This document shows positions 25,981 to 35,682 of a stretch of 56,990 bases of DNA, one piece after another. Below the pieces are notes generated by a model, which did not search any database, was not told the origin of the DNA, and saw only the letters and a program-made list of their open reading frames with translations. Position 1 is the stretch's first letter, and each line of letters begins with the position of its first letter. Location: assembly GCA_002715465.1 (NCBI GenBank), contig PAYY01000015.1:15176-72165 (forward strand), written 5' to 3'. A program made the position numbers and the translations under genes. This stretch comes from Fidelibacterota bacterium. GTDB taxonomy: Bacteria; Marinisomatota; Marinisomatia; Marinisomatales; S15-B10.

Positions 25981-26887
25981 CTTTACCTGTTATTTTAGAA
26001 ATTTTTTCAATTCTATTCGTTCTGCAATGAATTTTAAGATCATTTAAGATTTTTTGAGCTATTCCAATATCTCTGTAGTTAGCAGTTCCAATTTGAACAG
26101 CTGATGCTCCAGCAAGCATATATTCAATAACATCTTTAGCAGAAGTAATACCACCTATTCCAATAATGGGGATATCAATTGATTTAAAAATTTTATATAC
26201 ATTAGCAATACCTATAGGTTTAATTGCTGGTCCTGATAATCCCCCTATATCAGTATTAATATTTGGTTTTTTAGTATGAACATTAATCGACATACCAAAT
26301 ACTGTATTAATTGCTGAAACAGCATCAGCTCCTCCTTGAGATGCAGCAGTAGCAATAGTCTTAATATCTGTAACATTAGGAGATAATTTAATTATTAATA
26401 ATTTGTCAGTAGCCGCTCTCAAATTTTCAGTCAACTTTCCTGTAAGTTGATCATCAACGGCAAATTCCATTTTCCCAGCCTCAACATTTGGACAAGAAAT
26501 ATTTATCTCATAACCACAGATAGGTGCCTCAATAGATTCTAATTTTTCTATAACAAAAAGATAGTCGGAAATTGAAAACCCAGCAACATTTGTTATAATT
26601 TCTGTACCTATTTTGTCCTTTTGAGGTAAAACACTATCTATATATTTTTCAACGCCCATATTTGCTAAGCCAATGGAATTAATCATTCCTGAAGGAGTTT
26701 CTACAATCCTAGGTGGTGGATTTCCTTCTCTTGGAAATCGAGTAATCGATTTTGTAATAATTGCTCCTAGTTTTGAAGAATCTGATAAGTCATTAGCTTC
26801 AATTCCATATCCATAAGTCCCTGATGCAACAAATAGTGGATTTTTGAAAGATTGATCACCCAAGTTAATTTCAAGATCTAGCTTCAT
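25964..26887 (-). CDS. pyrD: Dihydroorotate dehydrogenase B catalytic subunit (NAD-linked)
   Basis: Oxidises dihydroorotate to orotate in pyrimidine synthesis, passing electrons through PyrK to NAD+. 307 residues, class 1B. FMN barrel with 'PLFVASGTYGYG' (17-28), 'NSIGLANMGVE' (70-80), the nucleophile C132 in 'GYEINISCPNVE', 'KLSPNVTDI', 'GGLSGPAIKPI', 'GIGGITSAKDVIEYMLAGASAVQIGTA'. A cysteine rather than serine base and the adjacent pyrK mark it as the B type. It overlaps pyrK by 1 nt. Confidence 0.97.
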   Translation of the reverse strand: MKLDLEINLGDQSFKNPLFVASGTYGYGIEANDLSDSSKLGAIITKSITRFPREGNPPPRIVETPSGMINSIGLANMGVEKYIDSVLPQKDKIGTEIITNVAGFSISDYLFVIEKLESIEAPICGYEINISCPNVEAGKMEFAVDDQLTGKLTENLRAATDKLLIIKLSPNVTDIKTIATAASQGGADAVSAINTVFGMSINVHTKKPNINTDIGGLSGPAIKPIGIANVYKIFKSIDIPIIGIGGITSAKDVIEYMLAGASAVQIGTANYRDIGIAQKILNDLKIHCRTNRIEKISKITGKVETNY

Positions 26888-27678
26888 TAAAAAAGTATTT
26901 CTCCCGCCTTGTATACTGGACCATTAGTACAAACTAATGAATATCTCTCATGATAGCTATGTTCATTTCCTAATATATTAAGTTCTGACTTTTCAACAAC
27001 ACAACCCTGACAAATTCCTGTAGCACATCCCATATAACTTTCCACAGATAGCTCGCAATTTATTTTTTGAGTAATAGCCAAATCATTTACAGCTTTAAGC
27101 ATTAATTCAGGACCACATGCATACAATTTTGGTTTTTCTAAATTTTTGCAAACATCCAATAAAACTGGCATAACAGTTCCTTTTTTTCCAATTGAACCAT
27201 CATCTGTTGATAAAATCAAATTATCTTCCGGAGAATGTTTTAAGAAATGCTCAGACATACTTCTTGCACCTATTATTGTATGATGTATAATACCTTTATC
27301 AGAAAATAATTTGTGAAGCCATAAAATTGGAGCTAATCCGACACCTCCTCCAATTAAAATAGGATGTTCTCCATTTGGATTTTGAAAATAATTTCCAATT
27401 GGACCCAAAAGATCCAAAAGATCTCCAATTTTTTTCTTTGATAGTAAAAAGGTTCCTTCACCAAATAACTTGTAAATAATTTTGAGTCTAGGACCATCAA
27501 TACCTGCAATACTCATTGGGCGTCTTAAAGAATGTAACCAAGAATCAGAAAGAGAGATGTTTATGAATTGACCGGGCAAAGGATCCAAAGCTGCTATTCC
27601 CTTTGCAGAAAGTACCATTTCAAAAATCCCATTAGCTATTTTTTTATTATCTAGAATTAAAGCTTTTTCAAAAATCAT
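26887..27678 (-). CDS. pyrK: Dihydroorotate dehydrogenase electron-transfer subunit
   Basis: FAD and [2Fe-2S] subunit of dihydroorotate dehydrogenase B, linking PyrD to NAD+. 263 residues. FAD-binding barrel with 'LRRPMSIAG' (52-60), NAD-binding 'LIGGGVGLAPILWLHKLF' (about 108-125), C-terminal cluster cysteines in 'CATGICQGC' (near 220) plus a later 'LVC'. The order pyrK-pyrD with a 1-nt overlap ensures equal production. Start ATG at 27678, 20 nt after the TPR lipoprotein. Confidence 0.96.
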   Translation of the reverse strand: MIFEKALILDNKKIANGIFEMVLSAKGIAALDPLPGQFINISLSDSWLHSLRRPMSIAGIDGPRLKIIYKLFGEGTFLLSKKKIGDLLDLLGPIGNYFQNPNGEHPILIGGGVGLAPILWLHKLFSDKGIIHHTIIGARSMSEHFLKHSPEDNLILSTDDGSIGKKGTVMPVLLDVCKNLEKPKLYACGPELMLKAVNDLAITQKINCELSVESYMGCATGICQGCVVEKSELNILGNEHSYHERYSLVCTNGPVYKAGEILF

Positions 27679-27698
27679 CTTATTATTTTCAGTATCTT

Positions 27699-29516
27699 TT
27701 ATTTTTCCTCTATTGAAGAAAGAATTCTATCAAATATTGCGATTCTTTCATTAGCAAAATCAGCATGATCAGATTTAGAATAAGTTTTTGCTAAGCGTTC
27801 ATATGCTACTTTCGCTTCTGGAAGTTTATTTAAACGCCTATCATAGATATGTGCTATTGAAAGAAGAACTATGGGCGCATACCTAGTATTTGGATATTCA
27901 GTAAGTATCTTTTCATAAAGCATAATTGCAGAGTCAGGTTTACTCTCAATAAATGATTCACTAATTATCATCATTTCAGCAGGAACATCAACAATAGATA
28001 ATTTTTTCTCATTAGCAATATCATGAGCAAACTCACTATTACTAAATGATTCCAAAAGAATTAAGTTTAACTTTTCAGAAGTAACTGAATCACCTTTAGT
28101 CTTATGCAAATAACTTAATGAATAAATTGCCTGAGCCGTTCTCTTTGTGATAGGTAATTCATTAACAATTCTTTTAAAATAATTCATGCCAGTATTTATA
28201 TGACCAAATCGAAAGGCTTCAAGTTCACCAGCGCTGTAAAGATGAATAGCCATTTGTTCAAAAAGCAGTGAACTATCCAAATTTGCTGAAATGTCAGTAG
28301 TAGCAATCTGGGGGGTATCATCTTGTATGTTCTCTGTATTTTGAATTAAGTCATCGTATAGTTTCTTATCATTTGAGACACTGTTGTCACTATTTATACC
28401 AAATAATCTTTCATCAAGTTCTTGAATTACTTTTATATCAAGAATTAAATCGTCTATCTCTCGTACTCTCACTTTTGCTGATGGAGCAAAAGTTGATTGT
28501 CTAAATTCTTTTTCAACATTGTCGAAATATTTTCGTGCTTCACTATAATTCTGCTCCTTTTGAAGTGTAAAGGAACCCATTTTATAATATGATTCAGCTG
28601 ATGCACGTGTTCTTGGGAATTCCTCTGTAATTAGTTGATATCTATTTACGGCCTCCTCTTTTCTGCCTTGTATCTCATATAACTTGGCTAATTCGAGCAT
28701 CAAATCTGCCTTTATTCTAGAGAATTTATCAGTAATCGTTAGGTCTTCAATTTCAATTGATGCTAATTCCCACTCTTCCATTTCACGATAAATTCTAACA
28801 ATTTGAAGATGAGCAGTTTCGATATGTTTAGGATTTGGGTGGAAAGAGACTACTTTTCTATAATTTTGCAAGGCTACTGCAAGTTTCTTTTCATTATAAG
28901 CCTTTTCAGCAATTAAATAATGTGCACTGGCTCTTTCTATTCTATTGTCAGCAATATTGGCGGCCCTTTCAAGATGGACAAGAGATGAATCAACATTTCC
29001 TTCTTCTTCATAAATTTCAGATGCAGTTTTATGACCGAAAGATTTTAATTTTTTATAATTTTTTGGCTTTTCCTCTTTATCTAGGTTAGCAATAAAAGTT
29101 AAGGTCTTTAATAAAGCATAATTTTCCATCCCACCTTTCCATTCACATCTTATTTTCCATAAATTAGCTTCCAAAAGAAGTTGACTTTCAGGAAATTCAG
29201 ACTCTAAAAACCTAATTGTGCTCAAAGCCGCAGAAATTTGACCTAGATGATATAAAGCTTTAGATTTAAGCAAAAGAGCATCATCTCGAAAATCAGAATC
29301 AGGATGATCATTTAGCACTTTGTTACATCTTATTATGGTTTTATTTAATAAATCTAGAGCATTATCAGATAACTTATTTTCACTAATTTCACTAATTGCA
29401 CTAATTTCTATTTCAGCTTGATGATAAAATTGGGATGCATTGTAAAAAGTATTAAAATAAGCACAGCCTGACCATATAGAAAAAATAAAAGTGAGTATAA
29501 GGCATAACTTTTTCAC
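27699..29516 (-). CDS. TPR-repeat lipoprotein
   Basis: 605 residues from GTG (29516). Lipoprotein signal with a C18 lipobox ('WSGC') followed by 'AYFNTFYNA', an N-terminus I associate with TPR lipoproteins of FCB bacteria. The rest is tandem tetratricopeptide-like helix pairs (e.g. 'AVNRYQLITEEFPRTRASAESYYKMG' region, 'GMNYFKRIVNELP', 'AIMLYEKILTEYPNTRYAPIVLLSIAHIY'), resembling BamD/YbgF-type outer-membrane scaffolds. A role in outer-membrane assembly or envelope organisation is inferred, not shown. It is the first gene of the minus-strand run and is divergent from the PEGA gene. Confidence 0.8.
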   Translation of the reverse strand: MKKLCLILTFIFSIWSGCAYFNTFYNASQFYHQAEIEISAISEISENKLSDNALDLLNKTIIRCNKVLNDHPDSDFRDDALLLKSKALYHLGQISAALSTIRFLESEFPESQLLLEANLWKIRCEWKGGMENYALLKTLTFIANLDKEEKPKNYKKLKSFGHKTASEIYEEEGNVDSSLVHLERAANIADNRIERASAHYLIAEKAYNEKKLAVALQNYRKVVSFHPNPKHIETAHLQIVRIYREMEEWELASIEIEDLTITDKFSRIKADLMLELAKLYEIQGRKEEAVNRYQLITEEFPRTRASAESYYKMGSFTLQKEQNYSEARKYFDNVEKEFRQSTFAPSAKVRVREIDDLILDIKVIQELDERLFGINSDNSVSNDKKLYDDLIQNTENIQDDTPQIATTDISANLDSSLLFEQMAIHLYSAGELEAFRFGHINTGMNYFKRIVNELPITKRTAQAIYSLSYLHKTKGDSVTSEKLNLILLESFSNSEFAHDIANEKKLSIVDVPAEMMIISESFIESKPDSAIMLYEKILTEYPNTRYAPIVLLSIAHIYDRRLNKLPEAKVAYERLAKTYSKSDHADFANERIAIFDRILSSIEEK

Positions 29517-29709
29517 AATTTAATCCCAACAAAAAGATTACTGTATTTAATGCTAAATATAACTATTAACATAAAGCTAGATTATTTCTTTTACAAAAAC
29601 TGAGAACCTGATTGAATTCGCTTTTAGATTTTCTATTTTTTCCATCTATTTCCGTCAATGATTTTACAATAGTCTCAAGAATAATAAACTGTTAACTTTC
29701 ATTCCCACT

Positions 29710-30162
29710 ATGTTAAAAATAACATTAATCTTGATTTTATTGCTTTCAAACTTACAATTTGCTCTTTCTAAGCAATATTCTAGTATAATCCCAAATAAAA
29801 ATGAAGCCACATTTATAAAAATTGATTGTGATTCAACTGGTCTAGATATATATGTTGATGATATACTTGTTGGAAAGTCACCTATAGATTATCCAATACC
29901 TATAGAACATGGTTTTCACATAGTTTCTTATCTAAATCCACAATTTTTAAAATTACTTGAACAAAATTATTCAGCAACCGAACTAGAATCATTACTTAGT
30001 AGAAGCCTAAAAAAAGTTTATGTATCTAAAGGAGAAACTTTAACGGTTAATTTATGGTGGAAACCATATGAAAAACATTTAATAGCTCGAAAAAGGTTTG
30101 TTTGGATCAAGTCAATTTTTGGACTTGTTTTTATTACAACATTATTTTATCTCAATTTATAG
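29710..30162 (+). CDS. PEGA-domain membrane-associated protein
   Basis: 150 residues. Signal peptide about 1-20 ('LILILLLSNLQFALS'), then a PEGA-type beta-sandwich with 'IDCDSTGLDIYVDDILVGKSPIDYPIPIEHG' spacing. A basic stretch and a C-terminal hydrophobic helix (about 131-150) follow, ending at the terminus. Probably anchored in the membrane with the PEGA domain outside. PEGA domains are found in surface and S-layer-associated proteins; the partner is unknown. It opens the plus-strand run and is divergent from the TPR lipoprotein gene. Confidence 0.7.
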   Translation: MLKITLILILLLSNLQFALSKQYSSIIPNKNEATFIKIDCDSTGLDIYVDDILVGKSPIDYPIPIEHGFHIVSYLNPQFLKLLEQNYSATELESLLSRSLKKVYVSKGETLTVNLWWKPYEKHLIARKRFVWIKSIFGLVFITTLFYLNL

Positions 30163-30210
30163 CAATAATTTTCGCTTTTCGATGATTAGTATTAATAAGT
30201 AGATTCTAGT

Positions 30211-30402
30211 ATGGCTGAATTTACTATTTTTGATGACCCTCTTCAATTTAACCCAGAATATTCTTGGCCTGAGGAAGGTACAGAAAAAGACTGTCCTAAA
30301 TGTAAAATAGCTTTAACCTTAAATGAAAAACGACTAGATTATAAAGGTAAACCCTGGTGGTGCAGTAGTTGTCGGTGGCAGTTTACAGATGATGAAGTTT
30401 GA
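30211..30402 (+). CDS. Small zinc-ribbon protein
   Basis: 63 residues with a two-knuckle zinc ribbon: 'CPKC' (27-30) and 'CSSC' (51-54), separated by about 20 residues including 'GKPWWC'. The pattern resembles zf-TFIIB/FYDLN-type ribbons. Function unknown; protein or nucleic-acid binding is possible. It lies 48 nt after the PEGA gene and 87 nt before DUF1015, with a possible promoter in that second gap. Confidence 0.65.
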   Translation: MAEFTIFDDPLQFNPEYSWPEEGTEKDCPKCKIALTLNEKRLDYKGKPWWCSSCRWQFTDDEV

Positions 30403-30436
30403 AAAATTCTCTTGGTTTTTAAAATTCTTCAAATTA

Positions 30437-30465
30437 TTAATAGTCTAGAAAATAGTTGTTATAAT
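30437..30465 (+). promoter_or_regulatory. Possible sigma-70-type promoter upstream of the DUF1015-serA genes
   Basis: A perfect TATAAT (30460-30465) lies 24 nt before the ATG at 30490, with TTAATA (4 of 6 to TTGACA) 17 nt upstream at 30437-30442. In such AT-rich DNA chance matches are common, so this is only a candidate start for the serine-biosynthesis transcript. Confidence 0.35.
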
Positions 30466-30489
30466 ATAAAATTCCTTAAAAAATAATAG

Positions 30490-31749
30490 ATGGTAAAAAT
30501 TCAGCCTTTTCAACCATATGTTTTTAATGAAAAAAAGATACCTGACCTAAGTAAGGTAATCGCACCACCTTATGATATTATAACTAGTGAAGAGAGACAA
30601 ATAATCAGTGAAAGGTCTAAATATAATTTTATTAATCTAACACTACCTGAAATATATAATCCCAATAAAGGCATGTCAGAATTCTATAAAAAAGCATCTA
30701 CTTTGTGGAAAAGTTGGAAAAAGAATGACATAGTCATTCAATCAGATTCTCCTAGAGTTTATTGCTTGAAAGAGACTTATGAAATTGGTAATGGGAACTA
30801 TAAAACAAGATGTGGTTTTTTAGTAGAGCTTTTTCTTTCAAAAGAATCAGATTCTTATATTCTTCGTCATGAAAAAACACATAAAGCCCCAAAAATGGAT
30901 AGAGTAAAACTATATCAATCTACTAAAGCAAACCTAAGTCCAATCTTCTTTATCTATCAAGATGATGCTAATGAAACGGGAAATTTTTTAAACCATTTCA
31001 ATCAATCCGATAAAATCGAAGCAGAATTATTTCATAGAGGAAAAGTGTCCTTAGAACTTTCTTCTACTAATGACCATTTGTTTATTGAATCATTTTGCAA
31101 ATCATTTAATAATAAACATTTATTAATTGCAGATGGCCATCATAGATATGAGGCATCACGAATATTAAATTTAGAAAATGAAGATGAGTCACTAAATAGT
31201 TCAGCTATTTTAGCATATGTTGTGCCGACATCTTCAAAAGGACTTTCACTAGATGCTACTCATCGTGGTCTTGAAAATTATTCAAATTTTGATGAGGAAA
31301 ATTTTATTAACTCTTTAAAGAAAAATTTCAACCTAAACACTTCTTTAAGTGATAAAAATGTTAGTAATATCCAAATCTATACTAAAACTAATGGCCTAAT
31401 ATCGATTTATCCAAAAAGAAAAACTATTGAGCATCTAAAAAGAAAACTTTCTCAAACAGAATTAGCTCAAGTTCCTGTTGTAATTTTACAAGAAATCATT
31501 TTCAAAGAAATTTTAGGATTTACAGATGATGCTATTAATAAAAAAAAGCATATAAAATATTTTCAAAATTCTGATGATGGTTTGAAACAAGTTTCTTCAG
31601 GAAAACTAAATGTGGCTTTTTTTTTAAAACCTATAAAACTTGATGAACTTTTTAAAGTCACTTTAGCTGGTGGAGTCTTTCCTCAGAAATCAACATACTT
31701 TTACCCAAAAGTAGCTACAGGACTTGTTATTAGAACGATGGAATCTTAA
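30490..31749 (+). CDS. DUF1015 family protein
   Basis: 419 residues covering the whole family: N-terminal 'FNEKKIPDLSKVIAPPYDIIT' (13-33), central 'YILRHEKTHKAPKMDRVKLY', and the hallmark 'LLIADGHHRYEAS' near 215. Cytosolic by composition. The molecular function is not settled in my knowledge. The stop overlaps the aminotransferase ATG (TAATG), and serA follows, an arrangement pointing to serine or phosphoserine metabolism. The 'DGHHRYE' block resembles ParB/SerK-type nucleotide-binding motifs, so a kinase- or phosphatase-like role in that pathway is an inference. Confidence 0.85.
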   Translation: MVKIQPFQPYVFNEKKIPDLSKVIAPPYDIITSEERQIISERSKYNFINLTLPEIYNPNKGMSEFYKKASTLWKSWKKNDIVIQSDSPRVYCLKETYEIGNGNYKTRCGFLVELFLSKESDSYILRHEKTHKAPKMDRVKLYQSTKANLSPIFFIYQDDANETGNFLNHFNQSDKIEAELFHRGKVSLELSSTNDHLFIESFCKSFNNKHLLIADGHHRYEASRILNLENEDESLNSSAILAYVVPTSSKGLSLDATHRGLENYSNFDEENFINSLKKNFNLNTSLSDKNVSNIQIYTKTNGLISIYPKRKTIEHLKRKLSQTELAQVPVVILQEIIFKEILGFTDDAINKKKHIKYFQNSDDGLKQVSSGKLNVAFFLKPIKLDELFKVTLAGGVFPQKSTYFYPKVATGLVIRTMES

Positions 31750-32834
31750 TGAAAAGGAACTTAAAACCTAAACTATTTATTCCTGGTCCAACTCATGTAA
31801 ATAATGACATTCTAGAATCTATGTCTGACTATCCAATAGGTCATAGAACGCCTGAATTTTCTATATTATATGATGATATTGTAAATGGTTTAAAAAAAAT
31901 ACTATTTACCAAAAATCAAATTTTCCTTTGCACTTGTTCAGCGACAGGACTTTGGGAAGCTGCTGTCAGAAATACAGTACTAAAGCGTTGTGCAAATTTT
32001 GCATGTGGCGCATTTTCAAAAAGATGGCATGATGTTACAGTTATGTGTGGCATCAAAGCTGATCTAATTGAGGTAGAACTTGGAAATCCAATTACAGCAG
32101 AAATAATTGATAAAACTCTTTCATCTGGTAAATATGATGCCATGACATTTGTACACAATGAAACTTCTACTGGAGTCATGAGCCCCATAAATGAAGTTGC
32201 AAAAATAATGAAAAATTATCCAGACGTTGTATTTTTAGTTGACATGGTTAGCTCCATGTCTTCTGTAAAAATCCCAATTGATGATCTTGGAATTGATGTA
32301 GCTTTGGCAAGTGTCCAGAAAGGTTGGGCAATCCCTCCCGGATTTTCAATTTGTTCAGTTTCAGATATAGCTTTATCAAGAAGCAGTAAATGTTCTAATA
32401 AAGGATATTATTTTGATTTTAAAGTTCTAGAAAAATATGCGAATCGTTCTCAAACACCATCTACTCCATCTATCCCTCATTTATATGCTCTTTCTAATCA
32501 ATTAAAGAGAATTAATTCAGAAGGAATTGAAGCTCGATTTAGACGACATCAAGATATGGCTTCTATTGTTCAATCATGGGCCAAAGAAAGAATGAGTTTA
32601 TTTCCTGATGATAGATATGCCTCAACTACTTTAACATGTGTCGAGAACAGTTTAAATATAGATCTCTTAATGTTACAAAATTTACTATTAGAACAAGGTT
32701 ATTTGATTTCTGGTGGGTATGGTCCTTTAAAAGGGAAAACCTTTAGAATTTCTCATATGGGAGATTTAATGCCACAGGAAATTTATAAACTTCTTGGTAT
32801 AATAGATCAAATAATAGAAGAAATAAACAAATGA
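31749..32834 (+). CDS. Class V aminotransferase, probable phosphoserine aminotransferase
   Basis: 361 residues, PLP-dependent fold type I: 'FIPGPTHVN' (10-18), 'CSATGLWEAAVRN' (about 63-75), 'HNETSTGVMSPI', 'LVDMVSSMSS' (PLP-ring aspartate), and the PLP lysine in 'ASVQKGWAIPPG' near 195. It resembles the alanine-glyoxylate/serine-pyruvate branch rather than E. coli SerC. Coupled by ATGA to serA and by TAATG to DUF1015, it most likely makes phosphoserine from 3-phosphohydroxypyruvate. Serine-glyoxylate or serine-pyruvate transamination cannot be excluded from sequence. Confidence 0.85.
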   Translation: MKRNLKPKLFIPGPTHVNNDILESMSDYPIGHRTPEFSILYDDIVNGLKKILFTKNQIFLCTCSATGLWEAAVRNTVLKRCANFACGAFSKRWHDVTVMCGIKADLIEVELGNPITAEIIDKTLSSGKYDAMTFVHNETSTGVMSPINEVAKIMKNYPDVVFLVDMVSSMSSVKIPIDDLGIDVALASVQKGWAIPPGFSICSVSDIALSRSSKCSNKGYYFDFKVLEKYANRSQTPSTPSIPHLYALSNQLKRINSEGIEARFRRHQDMASIVQSWAKERMSLFPDDRYASTTLTCVENSLNIDLLMLQNLLLEQGYLISGGYGPLKGKTFRISHMGDLMPQEIYKLLGIIDQIIEEINK

Positions 32835-34402
32835 AAGTATTATTTACAGATCCAATATCAGATGAAGGAAAGCAAATCCTAACATCATCTGAAATTGAAG
32901 TAATTGACTTATCGGATCAATGGCCTAGTGAAAAAATTGACCTCTCTGATATTCAAGGATGGATTGTTAGAAGCAACACAAAAATATCTGAAAAATTAAT
33001 AAAGGAATGTACAAACTTGAACGTTATTGGCCGTGCTGGTGTAGGAGTTGACAATATTGATTTAGATTCAGCGACAAAGAATGGTGTTCTTGTGATGAAT
33101 ACTCCTGATGCAAATACTATTTCTGCCGCTGAGCATACAGTTGCCCTTCTGTTGGCTTTATCCAGAAATATACATGAAGGATATCATTCTATGGTTCATG
33201 GCAGATGGGAACGTGAAAAATTTATTGGCTCAGAATTAAATAATAAAACCCTAGGTGTTGTTGGTCTTGGAAAGATAGGAACTGAAGTAATTAAAAGACT
33301 TAATCCATTCAAAATGAAAATTCTTGGTTTTGACCCTTTTATTAAAGAAAAAAATTATGATTTAGATTATGTTAAGTTCACAACTTTAGATGTGCTTTGT
33401 TCCAATAGTGATTTCATCACTATTCATGTACCTAAAACAGATTCTACTCATGGACTATTTAATCTTGAACGTTTTAAAAGAATGAAATCAACAACCAAAA
33501 TAATAAACTGTTCACGTGGAGGGATTATTAATGAAGAAGATTTATTAACAGCGTTAAATAAAAATATTATTGGTGGTGCTGCTCTTGATGTTTTTGAAAA
33601 AGAACCTGCAATAAACTCTAATATTCTCAAAGCGAAAAATATTCTTTTTACGCCACATTTAGGTGCTTCCACCTTAGAAGCTAAGGAAGGTGTATCAAAG
33701 GCTATTTGCACACAAGTTCGTAATTATCTATTAAATGGTAAAATTGGTAATGCATTAAATATACCAGTCTCTGATATAGACCAAATAAATAATCTCGAAC
33801 CATATTTAAATCTTGCTGAAAAAATGGGCTCTCTTCATCAACAAATTGCTTTAGGTCCTGCTGATACAGTTTCTATTACTACTTCTGGCACATTAAAAGA
33901 AACGAATTTAGTTGCTCTTGCTTTTTTAAAAGGATTTCTTGAAGAAATCCATGGTAGCACCGTAAACTATATAAATGCTACTTCTGTAGCAGAAGATACA
34001 GGGATACAAATTGAAGAAACTTATAACCACGCAAAAATAAATTATTCTAATCTTATTTCTTCAGACGTAGAAATAAATGAGAATTCACTTTCCATCCGAG
34101 GCAGTCTTTTTGGAGATTCTCATCCTAGAATAGTTTATTTAGATGGTTTTCATATGGATCTTATTCCTGAAGGAAAAGCTCTCCTAATTTATAATAAAGA
34201 TATTCCTGGTGTTATTGGTAAGGTAGGAACATTTCTAGGAAATGTTAATGTCAATATTGCTGGTTACCAACTTGGTCGAAAAGATAATTCTGATATTGCT
34301 ATAGGAATTGTTCGCTTAGACTCAGAACCATCTCCTGATATAATTGAACAAATTTCAGATCTCGATGAGGTAATATCAGCTACCATTATTTCTTTTGACT
34401 AA
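32831..34402 (+). CDS. serA: D-3-phosphoglycerate dehydrogenase (long form with ASB and ACT domains)
   Basis: First step of serine synthesis: NAD-dependent oxidation of 3-phosphoglycerate. 523 residues, the long type. N-terminal substrate domain, 'GRAGVGVDNIDLDSA', NAD motif 'GVVGLGKIG' near 140, catalytic Arg in 'INCSRGGI', Glu in 'DVFEKEP', His in 'TPHLGAST'. Then comes the intervening ASB domain (about 320-445) and a C-terminal ACT domain ('KDIPGVIGKVGTFLGNVNVNIAGYQLGRK'), suggesting serine feedback control. It overlaps the aminotransferase by 4 nt and the next gene by 8 nt. Confidence 0.97.
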   Translation: MKVLFTDPISDEGKQILTSSEIEVIDLSDQWPSEKIDLSDIQGWIVRSNTKISEKLIKECTNLNVIGRAGVGVDNIDLDSATKNGVLVMNTPDANTISAAEHTVALLLALSRNIHEGYHSMVHGRWEREKFIGSELNNKTLGVVGLGKIGTEVIKRLNPFKMKILGFDPFIKEKNYDLDYVKFTTLDVLCSNSDFITIHVPKTDSTHGLFNLERFKRMKSTTKIINCSRGGIINEEDLLTALNKNIIGGAALDVFEKEPAINSNILKAKNILFTPHLGASTLEAKEGVSKAICTQVRNYLLNGKIGNALNIPVSDIDQINNLEPYLNLAEKMGSLHQQIALGPADTVSITTSGTLKETNLVALAFLKGFLEEIHGSTVNYINATSVAEDTGIQIEETYNHAKINYSNLISSDVEINENSLSIRGSLFGDSHPRIVYLDGFHMDLIPEGKALLIYNKDIPGVIGKVGTFLGNVNVNIAGYQLGRKDNSDIAIGIVRLDSEPSPDIIEQISDLDEVISATIISFD

Positions 34403-35654
34403 TAATAAATTAGTTAACTTCTTTTTTCTATCATTTTCAATTTTCTTATTTTCTCTCTCATGCACAAAACCAAACAATTCAAATAATAATCCCGTTACGA
34501 CTGGATTAGATAATTTAATTCAAAATTATCAAGAGGAACTTAAAGGGAAAAATATTGGAATTGTTACCAACCATACAGGGATTGATAAAAACGGTATTCC
34601 TATTTGGGAATTAATTGAAAATATACCAGATGTAAAAGTAAAGGCTGTCTTTTCTCCAGAGCATGGTTTATTTGGTGAATTTGCTGATGGTGAAAAAATT
34701 GAATATGAAGACAAAAAGCCCTTTCCTATCCTATTTAGCCTATATGGAAAAAATCGAAAGCCAACAATTGATATGGTCAAAGGGATTGATATATTAATTT
34801 ATGATATACAAGATGTTGGTGCTCGATTTTATACTTATATATCAACTATGGGACTTATACTTGAAGCATCATCAGAACTTGAAATTCCTATTTTAATTTT
34901 AGACAGACCAAATCCATTATCTGGAAAATATATTAGAGGACCACTTCTTCATCCAGATTACAAATCATTTGTTGGTTCATATCCTATTCCTTCAGTTTAC
35001 GGATTAACTGTAGGAGAGTTAGCTACAATGATAGTTGATCAATCATGGGTTGTCGAACCAATTAATTTTGAAATTATACCTATGTTAGGATGGAAAAGAT
35101 CTATGTTTTATGATAAAACAGGATTGGAATGGATTCCTCCTTCACCTAATATTCCAAATTTAGAAACAGCCATTGTATATCCAGGTACTGTATTATTTGA
35201 GGCAACAAATATTTCTGAAGGTAGAGGAACCAATAGACCTTTCCAACAAATTGGTGCGCCTTGGATAAACAACTATTTATTATCAAAAAAAATGAATGAA
35301 AAAGATCTACCTGGTGTAAAATTCAAACCTGTTTCATTTACACCAACATCCAAAAAAGGAGTAGCTCCAAATCCTAAATATCAGAATATAGAATGTTTTG
35401 GTGTAAAGCTAATAATAACTAATCGGAAATTATTTTCGCCAATTGATGTAGGAATATGGCTCTTAAGAGAAATATCTATTCAAAATAAGAATGAAATTAA
35501 AATAAATGAGTCTTCGATGAATAGATTATTTGGTTCAGAAAGACTTATTACTGCACTAAATAATAATAAATTAATTGTAGAGCTATTAAATATAATTAGG
35601 CAAGAAGAAAGTAATTTTTCAGAGATTTCTCGACAATATCATAATTACAATTAA
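34395..35654 (+). CDS. DUF1343 / NamZ-like exo-N-acetylmuramidase lipoprotein
   Basis: 419 residues from TTG (34395), overlapping serA by 8 nt. Lipoprotein signal with lipobox 'LSLSC' (C23). Family blocks: 'GKNIGIVTNHTGID' (about 52-65), 'VKAVFSPEHGLFGE', 'YDIQDVGARFYTYI', 'LDRPNPL', 'GLTVGELA', 'PSPNIPNLETAIVYPGTVLFEATNISEGRGT', 'GAPW'. The family includes NamZ, which releases MurNAc from the ends of peptidoglycan fragments. A role in cell-wall recycling or scavenging is therefore likely, at the periplasmic face. Its placement after serA is probably just operon packing. It converges on the next gene with a 28-nt gap. Confidence 0.88.
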   Translation: MTNNKLVNFFFLSFSIFLFSLSCTKPNNSNNNPVTTGLDNLIQNYQEELKGKNIGIVTNHTGIDKNGIPIWELIENIPDVKVKAVFSPEHGLFGEFADGEKIEYEDKKPFPILFSLYGKNRKPTIDMVKGIDILIYDIQDVGARFYTYISTMGLILEASSELEIPILILDRPNPLSGKYIRGPLLHPDYKSFVGSYPIPSVYGLTVGELATMIVDQSWVVEPINFEIIPMLGWKRSMFYDKTGLEWIPPSPNIPNLETAIVYPGTVLFEATNISEGRGTNRPFQQIGAPWINNYLLSKKMNEKDLPGVKFKPVSFTPTSKKGVAPNPKYQNIECFGVKLIITNRKLFSPIDVGIWLLREISIQNKNEIKINESSMNRLFGSERLITALNNNKLIVELLNIIRQEESNFSEISRQYHNYN

Positions 35655-35682
35655 ATCTCAGCTCATATAAGGAAAGTAATAA

